Translations under genes and position numbers: made by a program
The notes under the pieces: model-generated
The model's input: the letters and a program-made list of their open reading frames with translations, nothing else
Databases searched by the model: none
Told to the model about the DNA's origin: nothing
Origin: Chrysomallon squamiferum
Taxonomy: Eukaryota > Mollusca > Gastropoda > Neomphalida > Peltospiridae
DNA length: 64,000 nucleotides
NCBI GenBank assembly: GCA_012295275.1
Contig: CM022670.1
Span: forward strand, 39,528,251-39,592,250
Direction: 5' to 3'
Shown: one piece after another, positions 1 through 13,815 of the stretch
Numbering within the stretch: position 1 is the stretch's first letter
Layout: each line of letters starts with the position of its first letter

Positions 1-983
1 GTAAGGACCCTTCCTTTTGGTGGTTACATTTGTAATTGTGAGCACAGAGACGCCATTTTGGTTCACGATTGAAATGTCTTTCATGTTCGATGTGAGCTTT
101 TTGCCAGACTTTCTCCAAACGATATTTGGCATGGGATCTGCAATTGCCTTGCAAACAAATGTGACTGTACTTCCTTCCACGACCTTGTGATGTTTTGGTG
201 CCATGACGATCTTGGAATTTCCTGCAAAATATTTGAATGCAGTGCTCAAAATTACTCTAATTCTTATTCTAATTCTAGACATATATAGGTGAATAATTTT
301 ATGAACGACTTGAATATCATACAAACATACATACACACATATCTGCATTAACAGCTGATTAGATATTTAGATGGACAGTCAGACAGAGAGACAGACAGAT
401 AAAAGACAGACGGACGAAAGCACAGACAGACAGATATACAAACAGAGAATAACTGTAATAACGTCTTGGATCTGAAATCTTGAGTTGAATTTCACAAAAC
501 TGCTGCACTGTATTTATTTTTCATTTATACTGTTAACCAAAAATGAACCGCTCTAGCAGGTTCAGTCAATACACATGCATATTTGGGTTTTTTTTTTAGT
601 CTGTCTGCATTTCATCTGCATGTACTTCGGTGCAAAATGCATATACGAAACGAGCACGTACTTGAAAGCTTTTCGCCGATAAATACAGGATCACTTTTGA
701 GGCCTTCCCCATATCTGGTGAGGGCTGAAACGCGGAATCTGTATCGTGAGTACGGTTTCACGTCTCCTACAACAAAAGATTTGGAGGAGCCAAACACGGG
801 TTCGATCTGCGTGACACCTTTGGCTTTGTCATTAGCATCCAGTTCAGTGTACGATATCAAATATCCTATTATCCCGTTTTGGGCAGATTGGGACCACGCG
901 ACCTTTATCTTGCCGTCAGCCATTTTCTTCACAGTTATGCCCCTTGGAGCTTGAGAACCTATATTTTAATAATAATAATAATG

Positions 984-1026
<43 letters not shown>

Positions 1027-1747
1027 TGATGATGATGATGATAATTATAATAATGATAATAGTTATGATGAAGTGTGAATAATAAGAAAATATTATATTT
1101 TTTTTGTTGTTTTTTTTGCACTATAATTCATTATTTCCAAGAACAAAGGCAACCCTCAGGTCGCAATCTTTAAAAAGAAGTATTATATTCTGAACTTTGC
1201 TGTTTATCTTGAATAATTTCAGGTATATACTTAGGGTTTCTAACAAATTTTGACCAGAATCATTCGTAAATAATAATAAAAAACATCTTTAAAAAGGTTT
1301 CTAACTAACCATATGGTGGCGTCTTGATGTGCGTCAGAGCGGAAATTACGTCATCGCCGTTGTTAATCTGGACCTCGAGTTTGATGAAGTAGAAAGTTCT
1401 GGGCTCGAGTCCTTGTAAACGAAACTCCGCGTGCTCTCTGCCTGGCTCGAAAGTGTTCCACGCGGTTATCGGAGAAGTTGCTATGGACAACCGCAGATCT
1501 GTGACGTCAAGTTCACCAATAAAGCTCCACGTGACTAAAGCTTCATCAGGAGACAAGGCACGTGCGTTCAGACTTAAATGTGGCTCTTCTGCAATTTATT
1601 TATTTAAAAAAAGATGAACGGTATCATTAGAAGAATCAAGAATATAAAAGAAAGAAACGTGTTTTTGATCGAACAATAATTTATTATTATTTTTCAAATT
1701 TTTATTTTTTATTTATTTAATATTTTATTCATTATTTATTATTATTA

Positions 1748-1818
<71 letters not shown>

Positions 1819-2306
1819 ACGTTTATATATAAAAAAAAAAATAGAAAATTAAATAAATATATAATAAAGAATAGTATTGCTAGTTTTCACTGATGTCACC
1901 GGTTTGCACGGGCTATCCCAGACTACAATGAGTCACAAACACTTTGCATCGCTAAAATATCGTTCTTGCGTTGTGTGGCTTTGTTGAACATGTATGTGTA
2001 TACACACACACACACACACACACACATCAGATACGGTCATCAGATATATAATAAATAATATTTAAAAATAAATAAAAATAAGTGATATTCGTAACCGTCT
2101 CTTGAAATTAAAATGTATTTGGTTTTCTTATTTTTAACATTTTGTATTTACATGATTCTTCTAAAATTCTCTATTTTTCTTTATTTCTTCATTCAGTCTC
2201 AAGTCAGTATTATAAGTTTTACTCATTAATTTATTTATGTGTAAAATAATACACATGGAAATTTGGATTATAACACATATTACATAAATCATATAATAAA
2301 AGTTTG

Positions 2307-2350
<44 letters not shown>

Positions 2351-2852
2351 TAGTTTTAATTTTAACTTATTTATTATGATCGTTCATATTCCACTCCCTT
2401 CCTAGCTATATGCATGCATGCATACATAATATATACATACATAAATACATACAAATACACACTTATATACGTACATATCTGATATATGCATACGTACATA
2501 CATACATATACATATACATATATACATACATACATACATACAGACAGACAGACACGCACATTACACATACATACATAAATACACACATACATACACACAT
2601 ATGCACACACATAGACACATACACATATATATAAAAAAATTTAGAGATAATATATAACTGAATATATCGACCTTGAAGAAATTTAATAATATCTGTGTCG
2701 AGTGACAGGAAAAGCACAGTCTATCTGACACATTTTATTACTACAACAAGTAGATATTTCCTTTCTACCTCTTAATAGTGTAGTAGTCAGCAGAAACATG
2801 TAGAACACTCTCAAATACAGCAGTTTTCAAAAATGTGAATCTTGTACGATTA

Positions 2853-2928
<76 letters not shown>

Positions 2929-3120
2929 GTTTTCCGATATTATTATTATTATTATTATTATTATTATCAGTATTAGTATTAGTATTATTTATTAAGTATT
3001 TTTTAAATGGTAATATTGCTAAACTTCGATAATTCAAATATAATGAAGAAAAGTAATCATAAATCATATTCATTATGCAATACAATAAAATAGTCTTTCT
3101 TTCATTATTATTATTATTAT

Positions 3121-3182
<62 letters not shown>

Positions 3183-3658
3183 TATAATTTTGTCTGCATA
3201 AATAATATATTTAAAAGGTGTAATTATTGTTGTGTTGTTGTTTTTGAGGTTTTGTTGTGGGTATTTTTGTGGAGGAGCGTAAATTTAGTACAAAGTGAAG
3301 CTGTAAGTCCTTGGGTGTACAGTTTGAATGATAAAAAGAAAATATCAAATACTCTAAACCTGTAACAAATTAGCAAGAGCGACTCAATTTATTATCTTGC
3401 TATAAATATATTTATATCTTATGGATTTATATTTACACAACTTCCACTTAAAAAGGCATAATTAAATCCCTGAAATTTTATAATACTTACCTATTCGTTG
3501 GCATACTTATGTTTTATGGTTGATATTTACACAATTTCCATTTAAAAAGGCATAATTAAAGCCCTGAAATTTTTATAATTCTTACCTATTCTTTGGCAAA
3601 GACTTTGATGAAAAAATAAACAAAGAAAAAGCCATTCGAATAAAATTAGCCTCTTCAT
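1..3658 (-). CDS. Secreted or cell-surface Fn3/Ig-domain protein, 5' part only (runs off left edge)
   Basis: Four coding exons were read on the minus strand: 3586-3658, 1310-1588, 662-958 and 1-221. All join in phase (1/2 splits) at GT/AG sites. Exon 1 starts at 3658 and encodes a signal peptide: MKRL, then a hydrophobic core ending SLCQ. Exons 2 and 3 each encode one fibronectin-III domain; exon 2 has a VTW strand and a GLEPRTFYF turn, exon 3 has KVAW and YRFRVSAL. Exon 4 is an I-set Ig domain with the first cysteine in TFVCKA and the tryptophan in IVWRK. The window ends at its GPY, just before the second cysteine. The order signal-Fn3-Fn3-Ig means an extracellular protein, perhaps an adhesion or guidance receptor. 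No transmembrane segment is in view and I cannot name the family. The exon assignments are strong; their union into one gene rests on matching phases. Confidence 0.8.
960..3200. repeat. Cluster of microsatellites in the first introns of the Fn3/Ig gene
   Basis: Simple-sequence tracts read directly: (AAT/ATG)n 966-1045, (ATT)n 1741-1817, (AC)n 2002-2026, (ATT)n 2310-2350, an ATAC/ACAT-rich tract 2405-2630, (TC)n 2855-2924, (ATT)n 2938-2968 and (AGT)n 3121-3181. Open frames over these tracts (poly-Thr, poly-Val, poly-Ser/Leu, His/Tyr-rich) are low-complexity artefacts. Exons 1310-1588 and 662-958 lie between them. Confidence 0.9.
3411..3601. repeat. Tandem duplication of about 95 bp spanning the exon 1 donor site of the Fn3/Ig gene
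   Basis: Positions 3411-3505 and 3506-3601 are near-identical direct copies with a few substitutions and a 1-base indel. On the minus strand both hold the last bases of coding exon 1 (CGAATAG or AGAATAG) followed by a donor, GTAAGT in the downstream copy and GTAAGA in the functional one. Intron 1 therefore holds a second intact 5' splice site. The reading frame that runs out of exon 1 meets a stop at about 3542, before the second donor. Confidence 0.75.
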
Positions 3659-6600
3659 GTCCTTCTCTTTCAGCCAGAAGACGCCACGGACAAATTTCTT
3701 CTGGAGAGTTTGCTTACTAAACAGTCCAGCATTTGCACCAGTCACTTCCGGACTCTTGCCAACTGAAGTACGAACTTCAAGCAAAGCATGGACCAGTTTA
3801 CGCAGTTTTGTTTTACTGTTTCAAACCGACTTGGTTGCTGGTGTTAATAAATATTTCTGTGACTCGAGATTCGGTGATGAATGTGTGTTTATAAATGAAT
3901 GAGTGTGTGAAGAAGAACATCGTACCATACTTAAGCTGCTCTGTTCGCTTAGCAGCAAGGATTCTTTTAAACGTGTTTGTTGAATCATGCTGAGCGATAT
4001 TCTTAGAATTTAAAATAATAATAATAATAATAATATAATAAAATAAATAAAAATAAATAAATAAATAAAAAATAATAATAAACAAATAAATAAAATTAAA
4101 TTAAATTAAAAAATTTAAAAAAAATAAATAAATAAAAAATAATAGTAAAAAAAAAAAATAATAATAAAAAAAAAAAAATAGAACCGAACAAAAAAAAACT
4201 GACGTATATTGGCTAGAACAAGCAATGCTAGTTTGTATGCAACTAAGGATTATTTCAGCATGACATGAACGCTCTACCAGTTTTTTTATTTGTTTGACAT
4301 TGTTTAGAGCTGTTTACAGAGATTAAAACAACCCGCACCGCTAGAGATTCGAACTCTTCAAAGAACGGACATTATCTCACCACTCATATATATATTTGTG
4401 TGTGTGTGTGTGTGTTGTGTGTTTTTAGGATTTGAATATTCTGTCTTACATATACGTCTGATTAGACTGTGACATAGGCTATATTCGGGAACGCACTGGC
4501 GCAGGAGGACAAAGTTCAATCACGACCTCACAAACCTGTCAGATGCCGCTGACGAGACTCGAACGTGAGGCAACCATTCGCCCGCACACCGAAGGCGGAT
4601 GACGTCACAATTCGGCATCGAACTGTATCTGATATGTATGCATATATGTAAGTCTCTCTGTGTGTGTGTGTGTGTGTTTAATGTTAGCTCTAATTCGAAT
4701 TTGTCTTCACAAAATATCTACATTAGTTTTTCATTTACTAATTCTTTCTTTGTTTTACTCTTGACACCTATTTTCTCTGACGTCGTAACTTATTTTTTAA
4801 ATTTGTCATCGCGTTGTATAATACTAAATATAAGAGACAAGCAATAAATAAAACAAACTTTGAATGTAATTGGTCAAAATTGTTTTATTGTAACAAATAA
4901 CTGTAATTCAACATAGTCCCAGATCGAACACTGGGCATTATTGCAATCACTTTCACGCAAAAAGAAAAACATTTAAAAAATATCAGTTTTTTTTTTTTAT
5001 TATTATTTTTTTTTTTTTCACAAATGCACACTAAAATGAAAATGATGACGTGGTATCAGCATTAAAAGAATGATCTAAAATGAGGTCACGTGGTAAAATG
5101 AACAATGTAAGAAATGTTCAAACCCTATGTATTCAGAAGTTGAAGGCAGTTGTATGTGCATCAGTTTTACATAAAGAATTAGTCTCTATATACATAACAT
5201 TTATTGCCACGGATATGTTACGAGCAAAGATGTTTTTGAGTATGTTTGTTTTATGTATGTATACAGACAACAAAAGCAAAAACAAAATCAGCAACATCGC
5301 TTTCTGGATATTATGAAACTATTTTGGAATGTTTTATTGGATACTTATCAGTCCATTCTTGAGCTATTCTGGATCCAAGCAGTATCCAATACATTTGAAA
5401 GAAAGTTTTAGTAATACCACTAGAAAAATGTTAATCAATGATATTAACTATTTTTTTAAAGTAACAATTATTCTTACTGAAAATTGGAATCTTTTATTTT
5501 TATCGAGCAGTCAAATTTTAAAAGCATTTTTGGTTTTAGGGGGAGAAGAATATTAGATATATCAGTTTGAAATTAATATCAATTATTCAAATTCTCTTTT
5601 TTGGGAAGGTTTATTAAAAGTGTGTGTGTGTGTGTGTGTGTGTGTCCAAAGGTGTTTTGTCTGTACCTTATTAAAGGAAAATAATAATAAAAGATTTGTT
5701 ACAATTACTGTCAAAATATACCAGTTCAAAAGTATGTAAATATTTTACACACACCCATATCACTATGCCTTTCTGAAACCAACATAATCTTACTGGAAGT
5801 TACAAGTTACTGCAAGATCATATTAAATATTTACGTAACTGTATTCAGTTTTTACTTCTTTGCATAGAATACCAATTTACTATTCTTCTCATTATTAATT
5901 TGTTTTGAAAAAAAATAAAATAAAAAATTCAGTCAAGAAGGTTAACAGTAAGAAAAAATAATTTAAACAACAAATCTGAAGATATCTTGATTGCACAAAT
6001 CATTGGAAAATTTGTAATAAATCTTAATGAGAGTAAACGAAATAGCTAGAAATTATTTTTGGAAATTAACAAATAAATTGTGATTAACTGCAAAAAAAAT
6101 AATAATAAAAGTTAGCAATTATTCTCATTGTGAAAATATTTTCACAATCAAATACATAAATAAAAATTATTGAAAATAAATTATATATAGATACAGATAT
6201 AGACATATATATAAAGCTACTATTTCAAAAAAACAAAAATATCCAACAGAGTAGTGAAACAATTCATTTATCTGATAATTTAATTAAATCTTGTTACTAC
6301 CATGATACACACTTGTATTGTTTTATCTGGCAACTGGTAAAACTGTAACTGATTCATTCTGGAGTCAATATTTGGGAAATAAGTCATAACCAGATCTTCT
6401 GATTATTTATCTTTTATTGAGATGAAATGTATTGAAAAGAATTTAAAATTAAATGGAAAACAAATAAATGTTTCTGATGGATTATTATTATTATTATTAT
6501 TTATTATTTATTATTTTTATTATTTATTTGTTTTTTTTTTTTCTTGTTAAGATTCTGTCAATTTAATAGTATTTAGAATTAATTTAAAAACTAATTACTG

Positions 6601-7285
6601 CAAAAGATCTTTACTCATAGAAACATTTGTGTAATGGGGCTAAGGGTTAAACATCCATTCATCTGCAATTTATTTTTTAAAGATGAAAAGAATAAATAAA
6701 ACTATAATGATGAAATATTCAAATATTCTGAACTGAAGTTTTCTACTAGTCTCGTTTGTTACTTCTTAAAGAAGCTGAACCAAGTTATGTAAATATCTAA
6801 CAAAGGTGCAACAATGAAAATACTAAATGAGCTATAATGCATAAAAACTGTGGTATCTTAACACAGATAGTTTACAACCAAGAAAATGTAACTGAAATCT
6901 AAATGGGCCAATCTGCATTAAAAATGTATACTCTAACATATGTAACAAACAAAATATAACTAATAACTAAATAGGCCAATTTGTTTTCAAATGTTAAGCA
7001 CTAACAATGTAGCCAAATCTGTTGGATAGATATGGAGTTCATAGTAATTTTAAATAATGATAAATTACTAAAAGTAGAAAAGTTTCCTAATTGTTCTATT
7101 ATTACGAAACTATTTTGCTTTATTTTTTTTTCTTCTTAATTATTTCTGCTCAGATTTGAAAACAATCATTGAAAACAACAACACTTATAAAAACAATTAA
7201 ACCAAAGAACTGAAACATACAATTAAACCAAAGATCTGAAACATACAAATTACATTAAATAACACAGAAAAGTGTTGGAATTCTG

Positions 7286-7324
<39 letters not shown>

Positions 7325-9295
7325 CAGTGGAAAAATAGAAATGTATAATTGTTAGTGTCAGGAACAAATGGTCTTTTTGTATACTTTTGAAGATGCTGTT
7401 CTGTTGTCAGTGATTAATTCTTGCTAATAACCGAATGTGACAATAATTACAATCATTTTGTGAAGCTGGTATATTTTAAGTTTGAACAGATCACAGCAGA
7501 GTTTCTGTAACCACAAATTGAGTTTCATCTACATTTTTACAATGTTAATTGATGTCATGATTGAAGAGAGAGAAAAATTATGTCAGTCTCTGCATATGTT
7601 TATGAGTGTTATTATATCTTCAAACTTTGTAATTAGCAAACGTTAGTCGTCGTAACAAATCATATATTCAGTGTATACAAAATATCTTTTGACCAATGTT
7701 CCCACCACTAATGCATACTTTAACTGTGCATTCATCATTGGAACAAGCTGGTTCTTTCAAAGAATAATGATGTGTTAGATTACAAACATTACTAGACTTT
7801 GCTGAAAACAGGAATGTAGAGTGGGAAGATGCATACACTGTAAAGCAAGCCACATTATAACATGTAGCTGTTTGTTTCAGTAATTCAGTTAACACACAAA
7901 ATAAAAAATCACCAATATGATTTAACCTCATTTAAAAAGAGTAACAAATTCGCAACAATTTTGTAACTGAAACCTGAGTTAAAAAAATAATATAAAAAAT
8001 AAAAATAAATAATAATAATAACAACAGAATACCTCCTGTAAAAAAAAAGAAAAAAAAAAACAACTCAAAATCTAACATATCACTTAACAAGTCTTATGTT
8101 TTCAATGTTTCATGAATGCATTAGAAAGCCAAATTGGAATTTCTGTTCTCTTCCTTACTAGTGAGGTGTCCACCATAGAATTCCCTTTATGTAAATATAT
8201 TAAAGAGAACAGTTACAATATTTTCTATTTTAAATCACATAGAAAAAAAAAAAAAAAAAAAATTCTGTTGTTTTTGTGTAATCTTTTGGCTCTAAGCAAA
8301 GAATAATTTTCAAAAAATAAATAAATAAATAAATAAATAAATAAATTAATAAAAGGAGGGGAGGTTGAAAAAAACAAGAAATGTGTTACATTTTTCAATT
8401 ACTTACATAGTAAAGTGTTAAAAAAAAAAAAAAAAAAAAAACCCATTAAAAAAGTGAATTGGAATAATCAGATCAAACCTGAAATGCAAGGCACAGACAA
8501 AGACAATAATCTGGACAGATATGAAAGATGAATCTTTCCATACATATCTTCAGTTGACAAATGTAAAGTATTACAAAATCAGTGACTTTCAAAGACAAAA
8601 ACACTTAACTATTCTACAAATGAAATGAAAACACAGTTAACATAAATTAATGAACATTATTAAAAGATAGTCTGAATGCAAAAAACAAACATCTTAAAGC
8701 ACATTGTTCAGTAGTACAATGTAGGGCAAGTTATCTCACCTCTACTAATTGGAAGGCTAACAACATAGCACTTTCTTTTTCATAATCTTCTCAATAGTTT
8801 TTTTTTGTTGTTGTTGGTTTTTTTTAAATTTTAATTATTATTCAAAATCATCTTCATTTCCAAATGAATTTTACTTTCTTCGATGATTCAAAAAATTATA
8901 ATTTGATTTTGTTAATGAAAAGTTTTATTACTTCAATTTAAGAAAAATGATTCAAACTTTTTTATGCTAACAACAATAACTTTAAATAATAAAAGAACAA
9001 AAATAACAGTCAAAAATCTATATAACAACAAAATGCTTCAAAAATCTAAAAAAAAAAAAAAAAAAAAGCAGAACATCTTTTAATTTTTCCTAATCAAGCT
9101 AGAAACATTTATAGAAATTAACAATAAATTACAAAAATGTTAACAGGAACTGTGAATGATGGGTTTTAAACCAACAGAATAAAGATGAAATTGTCTGCCT
9201 GTTACATTTAAAACAAAGCAGAAAACAAGAAATGTAGAATATACTCTGCTCCTGAGATATATGAGTGTACCAGCAGTCTTTGGTTCCAAGCCTTT
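3659..9295. other. Gene-free stretch between the Fn3/Ig gene and DCAF15
   Basis: The low-coordinate end is the 5' flank of the Fn3/Ig gene. The high-coordinate part probably holds the DCAF15 3' UTR: TTTATT, a minus-strand AATAAA, occurs for example at 4884-4889, but many such strings exist and the 3' end cannot be fixed. No coding exon with homology or consistent splice sites was seen on either strand. It contains A/T tracts, (TG)n at 5620-5645, a 35-base A tract at 7287-7321, a perfect 22-bp palindrome at 6127-6148 and the possible tRNA-derived relic at 4260-4600. Confidence 0.6.
4260..4600 (-). mobile_element. Possible tRNA-derived SINE relic(s)
   Basis: On the minus strand two RNA polymerase III box-B-like strings appear: GTTCGAGTCTCG around 4545-4556 and GTTCGAATCTCT around 4345-4356. 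A box-A-like GGTAGAGCG lies at 4269-4277. The 4480-4600 segment has clearly more G+C than its surroundings. No intact tRNA cloverleaf, clear target-site duplication or tail was found. It may be a decayed SINE or chance; confidence is low. Confidence 0.3.
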
Positions 9296-9840
9296 TCACA
9301 ACACAATGGCCATAAAGTGATTTGGAGCAATCAATACTGATAATGATTGCCCTGGAAGAGAGAGAGAGAAAAAAAGGTTATGAATGTACTGCATTGTATT
9401 AAAAAAACATATAAATACTAATAACAGATATATAACAAGAATTATTTTTGACGTGTTGCATATATTTCAAAAAAATAAATAAATAAATAAAGACATTTAC
9501 AAAGAATGATTTTGAAAATACTGCACAGATTTAAGCATAAAAAATAATAAATACATCAAAAACAATTATTTTAGACATACTGCAAAGAAAGTAATAAAAT
9601 TATTTTGGACACAAAAACTAACATACAACTTGTTGCAAATATAATTAAAATGTATCTCCTACACATCACAAGGCAGCAGCTAACAAAAAAACCACCCAAA
9701 AAACCCACATTTTTGAGATATAACTTATCATACATAATTTTTATTTTTATTATTTCTCAGTCTTTACCCAAGAAGTGGTAATATCTACAGATACCAACAC
9801 AATATAACCACCTATAAATAGTTTTGAAATTAATAAATAT

Positions 9841-9879
<39 letters not shown>

Positions 9880-11014
9880 TATAAATATTCAGTGACTCAG
9901 AGAAATAAAATTAAGTGTACCTTTAAAAACGGCTTCATTTGACAAGGCATGCACACTTCGGAAAAAGGATTCAGGACAGACCATTAGCCTTCTTAGCCTA
10001 CTGCATTCCTCACTGCCTGGGGTCCAGTCACATCTGCAGAGAAAAAGGATTTTGTTACTTAAAACACAGTCAGTTCAAAAAACACCCGTCTCACAGCCAC
10101 TTTTACAACATCTGCTAATAAAGTTAACAGTTAGGAAGCAGAAACTTCAAGTTAGCTGATCTGTTACAAAATTAATTTTATGCAGTAATAAAAGCAAATG
10201 ATTTATAGCTTTTTGAAAAAAATTAAATTAAATTAAATTAAAAAAGAAAGAAGCTGAAATGTATCATATCATATTATATAAAGTTTTAACTCAGTTAACA
10301 GTAATTTATTAGCTGATACCAAATATAGGAATATTTTATGAAATAAAAAAAAATATAAATAATAATAATAATAATAATACAACATTTTTTTAAACACACT
10401 GCATACATGACAAATGCTAATTACATAAAAAATGAATTAGTACTGAAATTAATCTGTTATTTAAAATATCTTTAATAACAGAAAACAAATATTTCATTCA
10501 ATATCAAACTGACATATTCGTGGGAATATTTTAAAGCTGAAATGTTGTTGTGTTCATTATATAATCTTTACATAATTGAATTATTTATTTTCAAACTCTG
10601 ACAAATTGTTCTAAAATTTAACTCGTTTCTTTTCTTACATTAATTTTTTTCTACATAAATTACTTACCCTCTGAGTATTTGTTCATTTACTTCCACCAAC
10701 TCATCAATATGCAATGTGGAATAACTGCCTATAAAACAAAAATATACTATTAATATAACTTCCTTCATAATCAAAAGATTTAAAAATATATTATACATTG
10801 ATAAATGAACATTAAACAAAATGGCTTATAATATTTTAATAATTACTGTAAGTTTTATTTACATCTAGTGAGCAGTCTTCATCAAGACTAAAATAAACGT
10901 GACATTACAATTATTTGACTCAGAATTATGTGAATGCCATCCATTCTGACCCTTTTTAATACTATTGTAAAAGTCTTTAATAGATCACAGAGAGATTAGA
11001 AGTGTATATTGATG

Positions 11015-11045
<31 letters not shown>

Positions 11046-13712
11046 TATTTGTGAAAATAACATTACACAAAAATATGTTCAAAAATTATTTCAGGAACAA
11101 TAAAGAATGTTAATGACTGTTTTTTCCAAAGATTCTTGTTCTTAAATCACAGAAGATTCAGAATAAAGTTATATAACAACCTGTAATTAAATCCCATTCA
11201 AATGCAAAGGTTGTTTGATATGACTTCACAACACCTTTGCTGTAAAAAAAAAAAAAAAAAAAAAAGAATACAATAAAGATTCAGCAAAATCGTAAACTAA
11301 GTAATTGTGACATAACATAAGAGTGACTTATACATTAAAAAATTGTAAACAATTTAATATTTTCACCTCTGTGAAATAACAATGACTGTCAATATATAAT
11401 GGCTGGTAAAAAAAATAAAGACATTGTGTGCCAAGGAAAGCTTCCAGGTTTTTCACCCTTTGGTTAGATTTGTAAAGCTGAAGCAGATATTATTCTTTAA
11501 CATGATGATCTATTCAACATCTAGCATAATAGATACTACTAGCCATGATACTGAAGGTTAAATTCTTCATCATACACCAAATAACAAATTTTGAATGTCT
11601 GTTTAGTTATACCAGTTCATTTCTTTTTCTTGATGGTTCACAACCTAATATGCCTAAATAGACTTAATATTATTAGTCTGCTACAAACAAATATCTACAG
11701 AACTGATACTTCTTAAATATATTTCGTTACTGTGTGTTAATGTTTTGGCATATATATCCTTGTCTTTGTATTAAACAGTTAGAGGAATGTACTGGCCTTG
11801 TTACTAATCACAAATCATGAAAAATGTCCTCTAATTTGTTTTATGGTTTTCCTAATCATTTGTACTGTCAGTGTTACAAATAGATCAAAAAGTATATTTT
11901 CAAGAATGTGTTTAGTTCTAGTAATGTTAAGTTTATATTTATAAACATACAGAACATATTGATTGTAAGGTACTGAATTCAGTGCCCCCAGTGATGACAT
12001 TATCAGAAATGTTTCTTTGTCAATCAATTTTTTAAAAAAAAGAAAAAAGAAAAAGGAAGAAAGTGTATTTTCTGAACCTATTTTCATATCCATACAATAA
12101 CACATACATGTGTTATATATCTCACAAAATAACTTGCTTTTATCTTGGTTTTTCTAGTGGGTTTTTTTTTGCCAGTAGTTACAAATAGTTCAATACTTTG
12201 ACATAAAGTGATATACCCATAACAAATTATATTTTATCAAGTTGTTTTCTATTTATGTAACATATGTAATGTGTATGTGCATACACACACATACACAAGC
12301 AGAAACATGTACACTTGCATGCCTCAATATATGAATATATATAAATAAATATATATATATATAGATGTAGATATTATAATACATATTCTTACCTTTGTTT
12401 CACACTTTTCTCCGGGCCTGGATCAGTGCATGAACAGTTCCATACATCTTATAACTATCAGAACACACCTGTCAATAACAATTTTATTTTTTGAGCTCAC
12501 ATACTATTAAAAACTTTTAGATTATCAGTATAAGTCAGCACACAAGTTGAAAGAAAAATATGCAAGATGAAAATTCAGTTAATAGTAATAGAATTTTTTT
12601 TTTTACAAATTACCGAGATCAAACAAGGCCACAAATCTTGGTTTACTAAGACAAATACTGGGACCAGATGGAAAACCGAATGTTCAAAGTTTAGAGTAGA
12701 TCTCAGACTTACTTCTATGATCTGGACATCATAATTACAGAAGGCCACGAATCGTTGTCCCCATTCAGCTTCCTGGTGGATCACCTCCACCATGTAGTGT
12801 TCGATGTCAAATGTCATTTGTAAAACTGTTGCCTATGATAAAAAAATAAAATTAAAAAATTAAAATTAAAAATCTCTCTTAAAACAAATGTTAAAAATAA
12901 AATAAAAATAAAAATAAAATAAAATAATAACAAAAAAAACCAACATAAATAAACACACATTTATAGCATTTGGAGTAAACAAACAATTTTTTATGAATCT
13001 TCTCAAATGTATTTGATTTATATACACGTACATATTTAGAGGCTACATTCTGGCCCTTTACTACCAAGGTAAATATTATTGTCTAATTATACCTAGGCAT
13101 CATACTTAACTGATGAAAATGTAATATTGTACATTCTACTCTGGTGTGTTATTACTGCTAAAGTGGTACTGAAGAAGAAATTGTGAAACTGACAGACACA
13201 CATGACAACAACTTACAGTTGGACTGCTGTTGCATCGTTCAGACAACATAATGGACAGCGGCCGACTGGACCAGAAAACCTCAACAGGCAAAACACTGCG
13301 ATAAGCTAGATCATAATCATCTGAAAAACACATTTGTCTTCTTTAAAATGAGTTAATAATACAGTCTAAAGACTCTGATCTAATAATTAATATGCAGGAT
13401 AAAGTAGAAATATTTTCTTCCAAAATAAAATTAACATTCAATAATTAAAATTAATACTATAAACATGCAGAAGACAGCATTATTGGTATAATTAAAATGA
13501 AAAACACAAATACCTACATGATTAATAAAAATATGTAATAAAACTTGATTCTTTGTTTTCTAATAAACACATTGTTGAAATACTGGTAATCAATTATGCT
13601 AAATAAGAATTCCAGTAAAATATTTACTTCAATTAAATGTGAACAAATAAATTTAGCATCCAATCAGGTTGTCTGTATTTCATATCTTGTATGTAATTGC
13701 TACACTTATTTG

Positions 13713-13762
<50 letters not shown>

Positions 13763-13771
13763 ATGTGTGTA

Positions 13772-13815
<44 letters not shown>

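Noticed and set aside
2374-2717. Overlapping Tyr/Val/Cys-rich and His/Ile/Tyr-rich open frames on both strands
   Set aside because: They are translations of an ATAC/ACAT microsatellite in an intron, with no splice signals or homology.
2765-3365. Open frames with poly-Thr, poly-Val, poly-Leu and Arg-Glu repeats
   Set aside because: They cover (TC)n, (ATT)n and (AGT)n tracts; pure low complexity.
6127-6148. Perfect 22-bp palindrome (ATTGTGAAAAT and its complement)
   Set aside because: Short and AT-rich in a gene-free stretch; expected by chance at some frequency and no other copy noticed.
7287-7321. Long A tract as a retroposon or pseudogene tail
   Set aside because: No gene-like or SINE-like sequence precedes it on either strand; such tracts are common across the window.
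12575-12712. Reading through the DCAF15 donor at 12712 into the intron, which stays open for about 40 codons
   Set aside because: The continuation resembles the family only weakly, the donor GTAAGT is strong, and the downstream exon at 12393-12468 starts with a family-like VC...; splicing is the better model.
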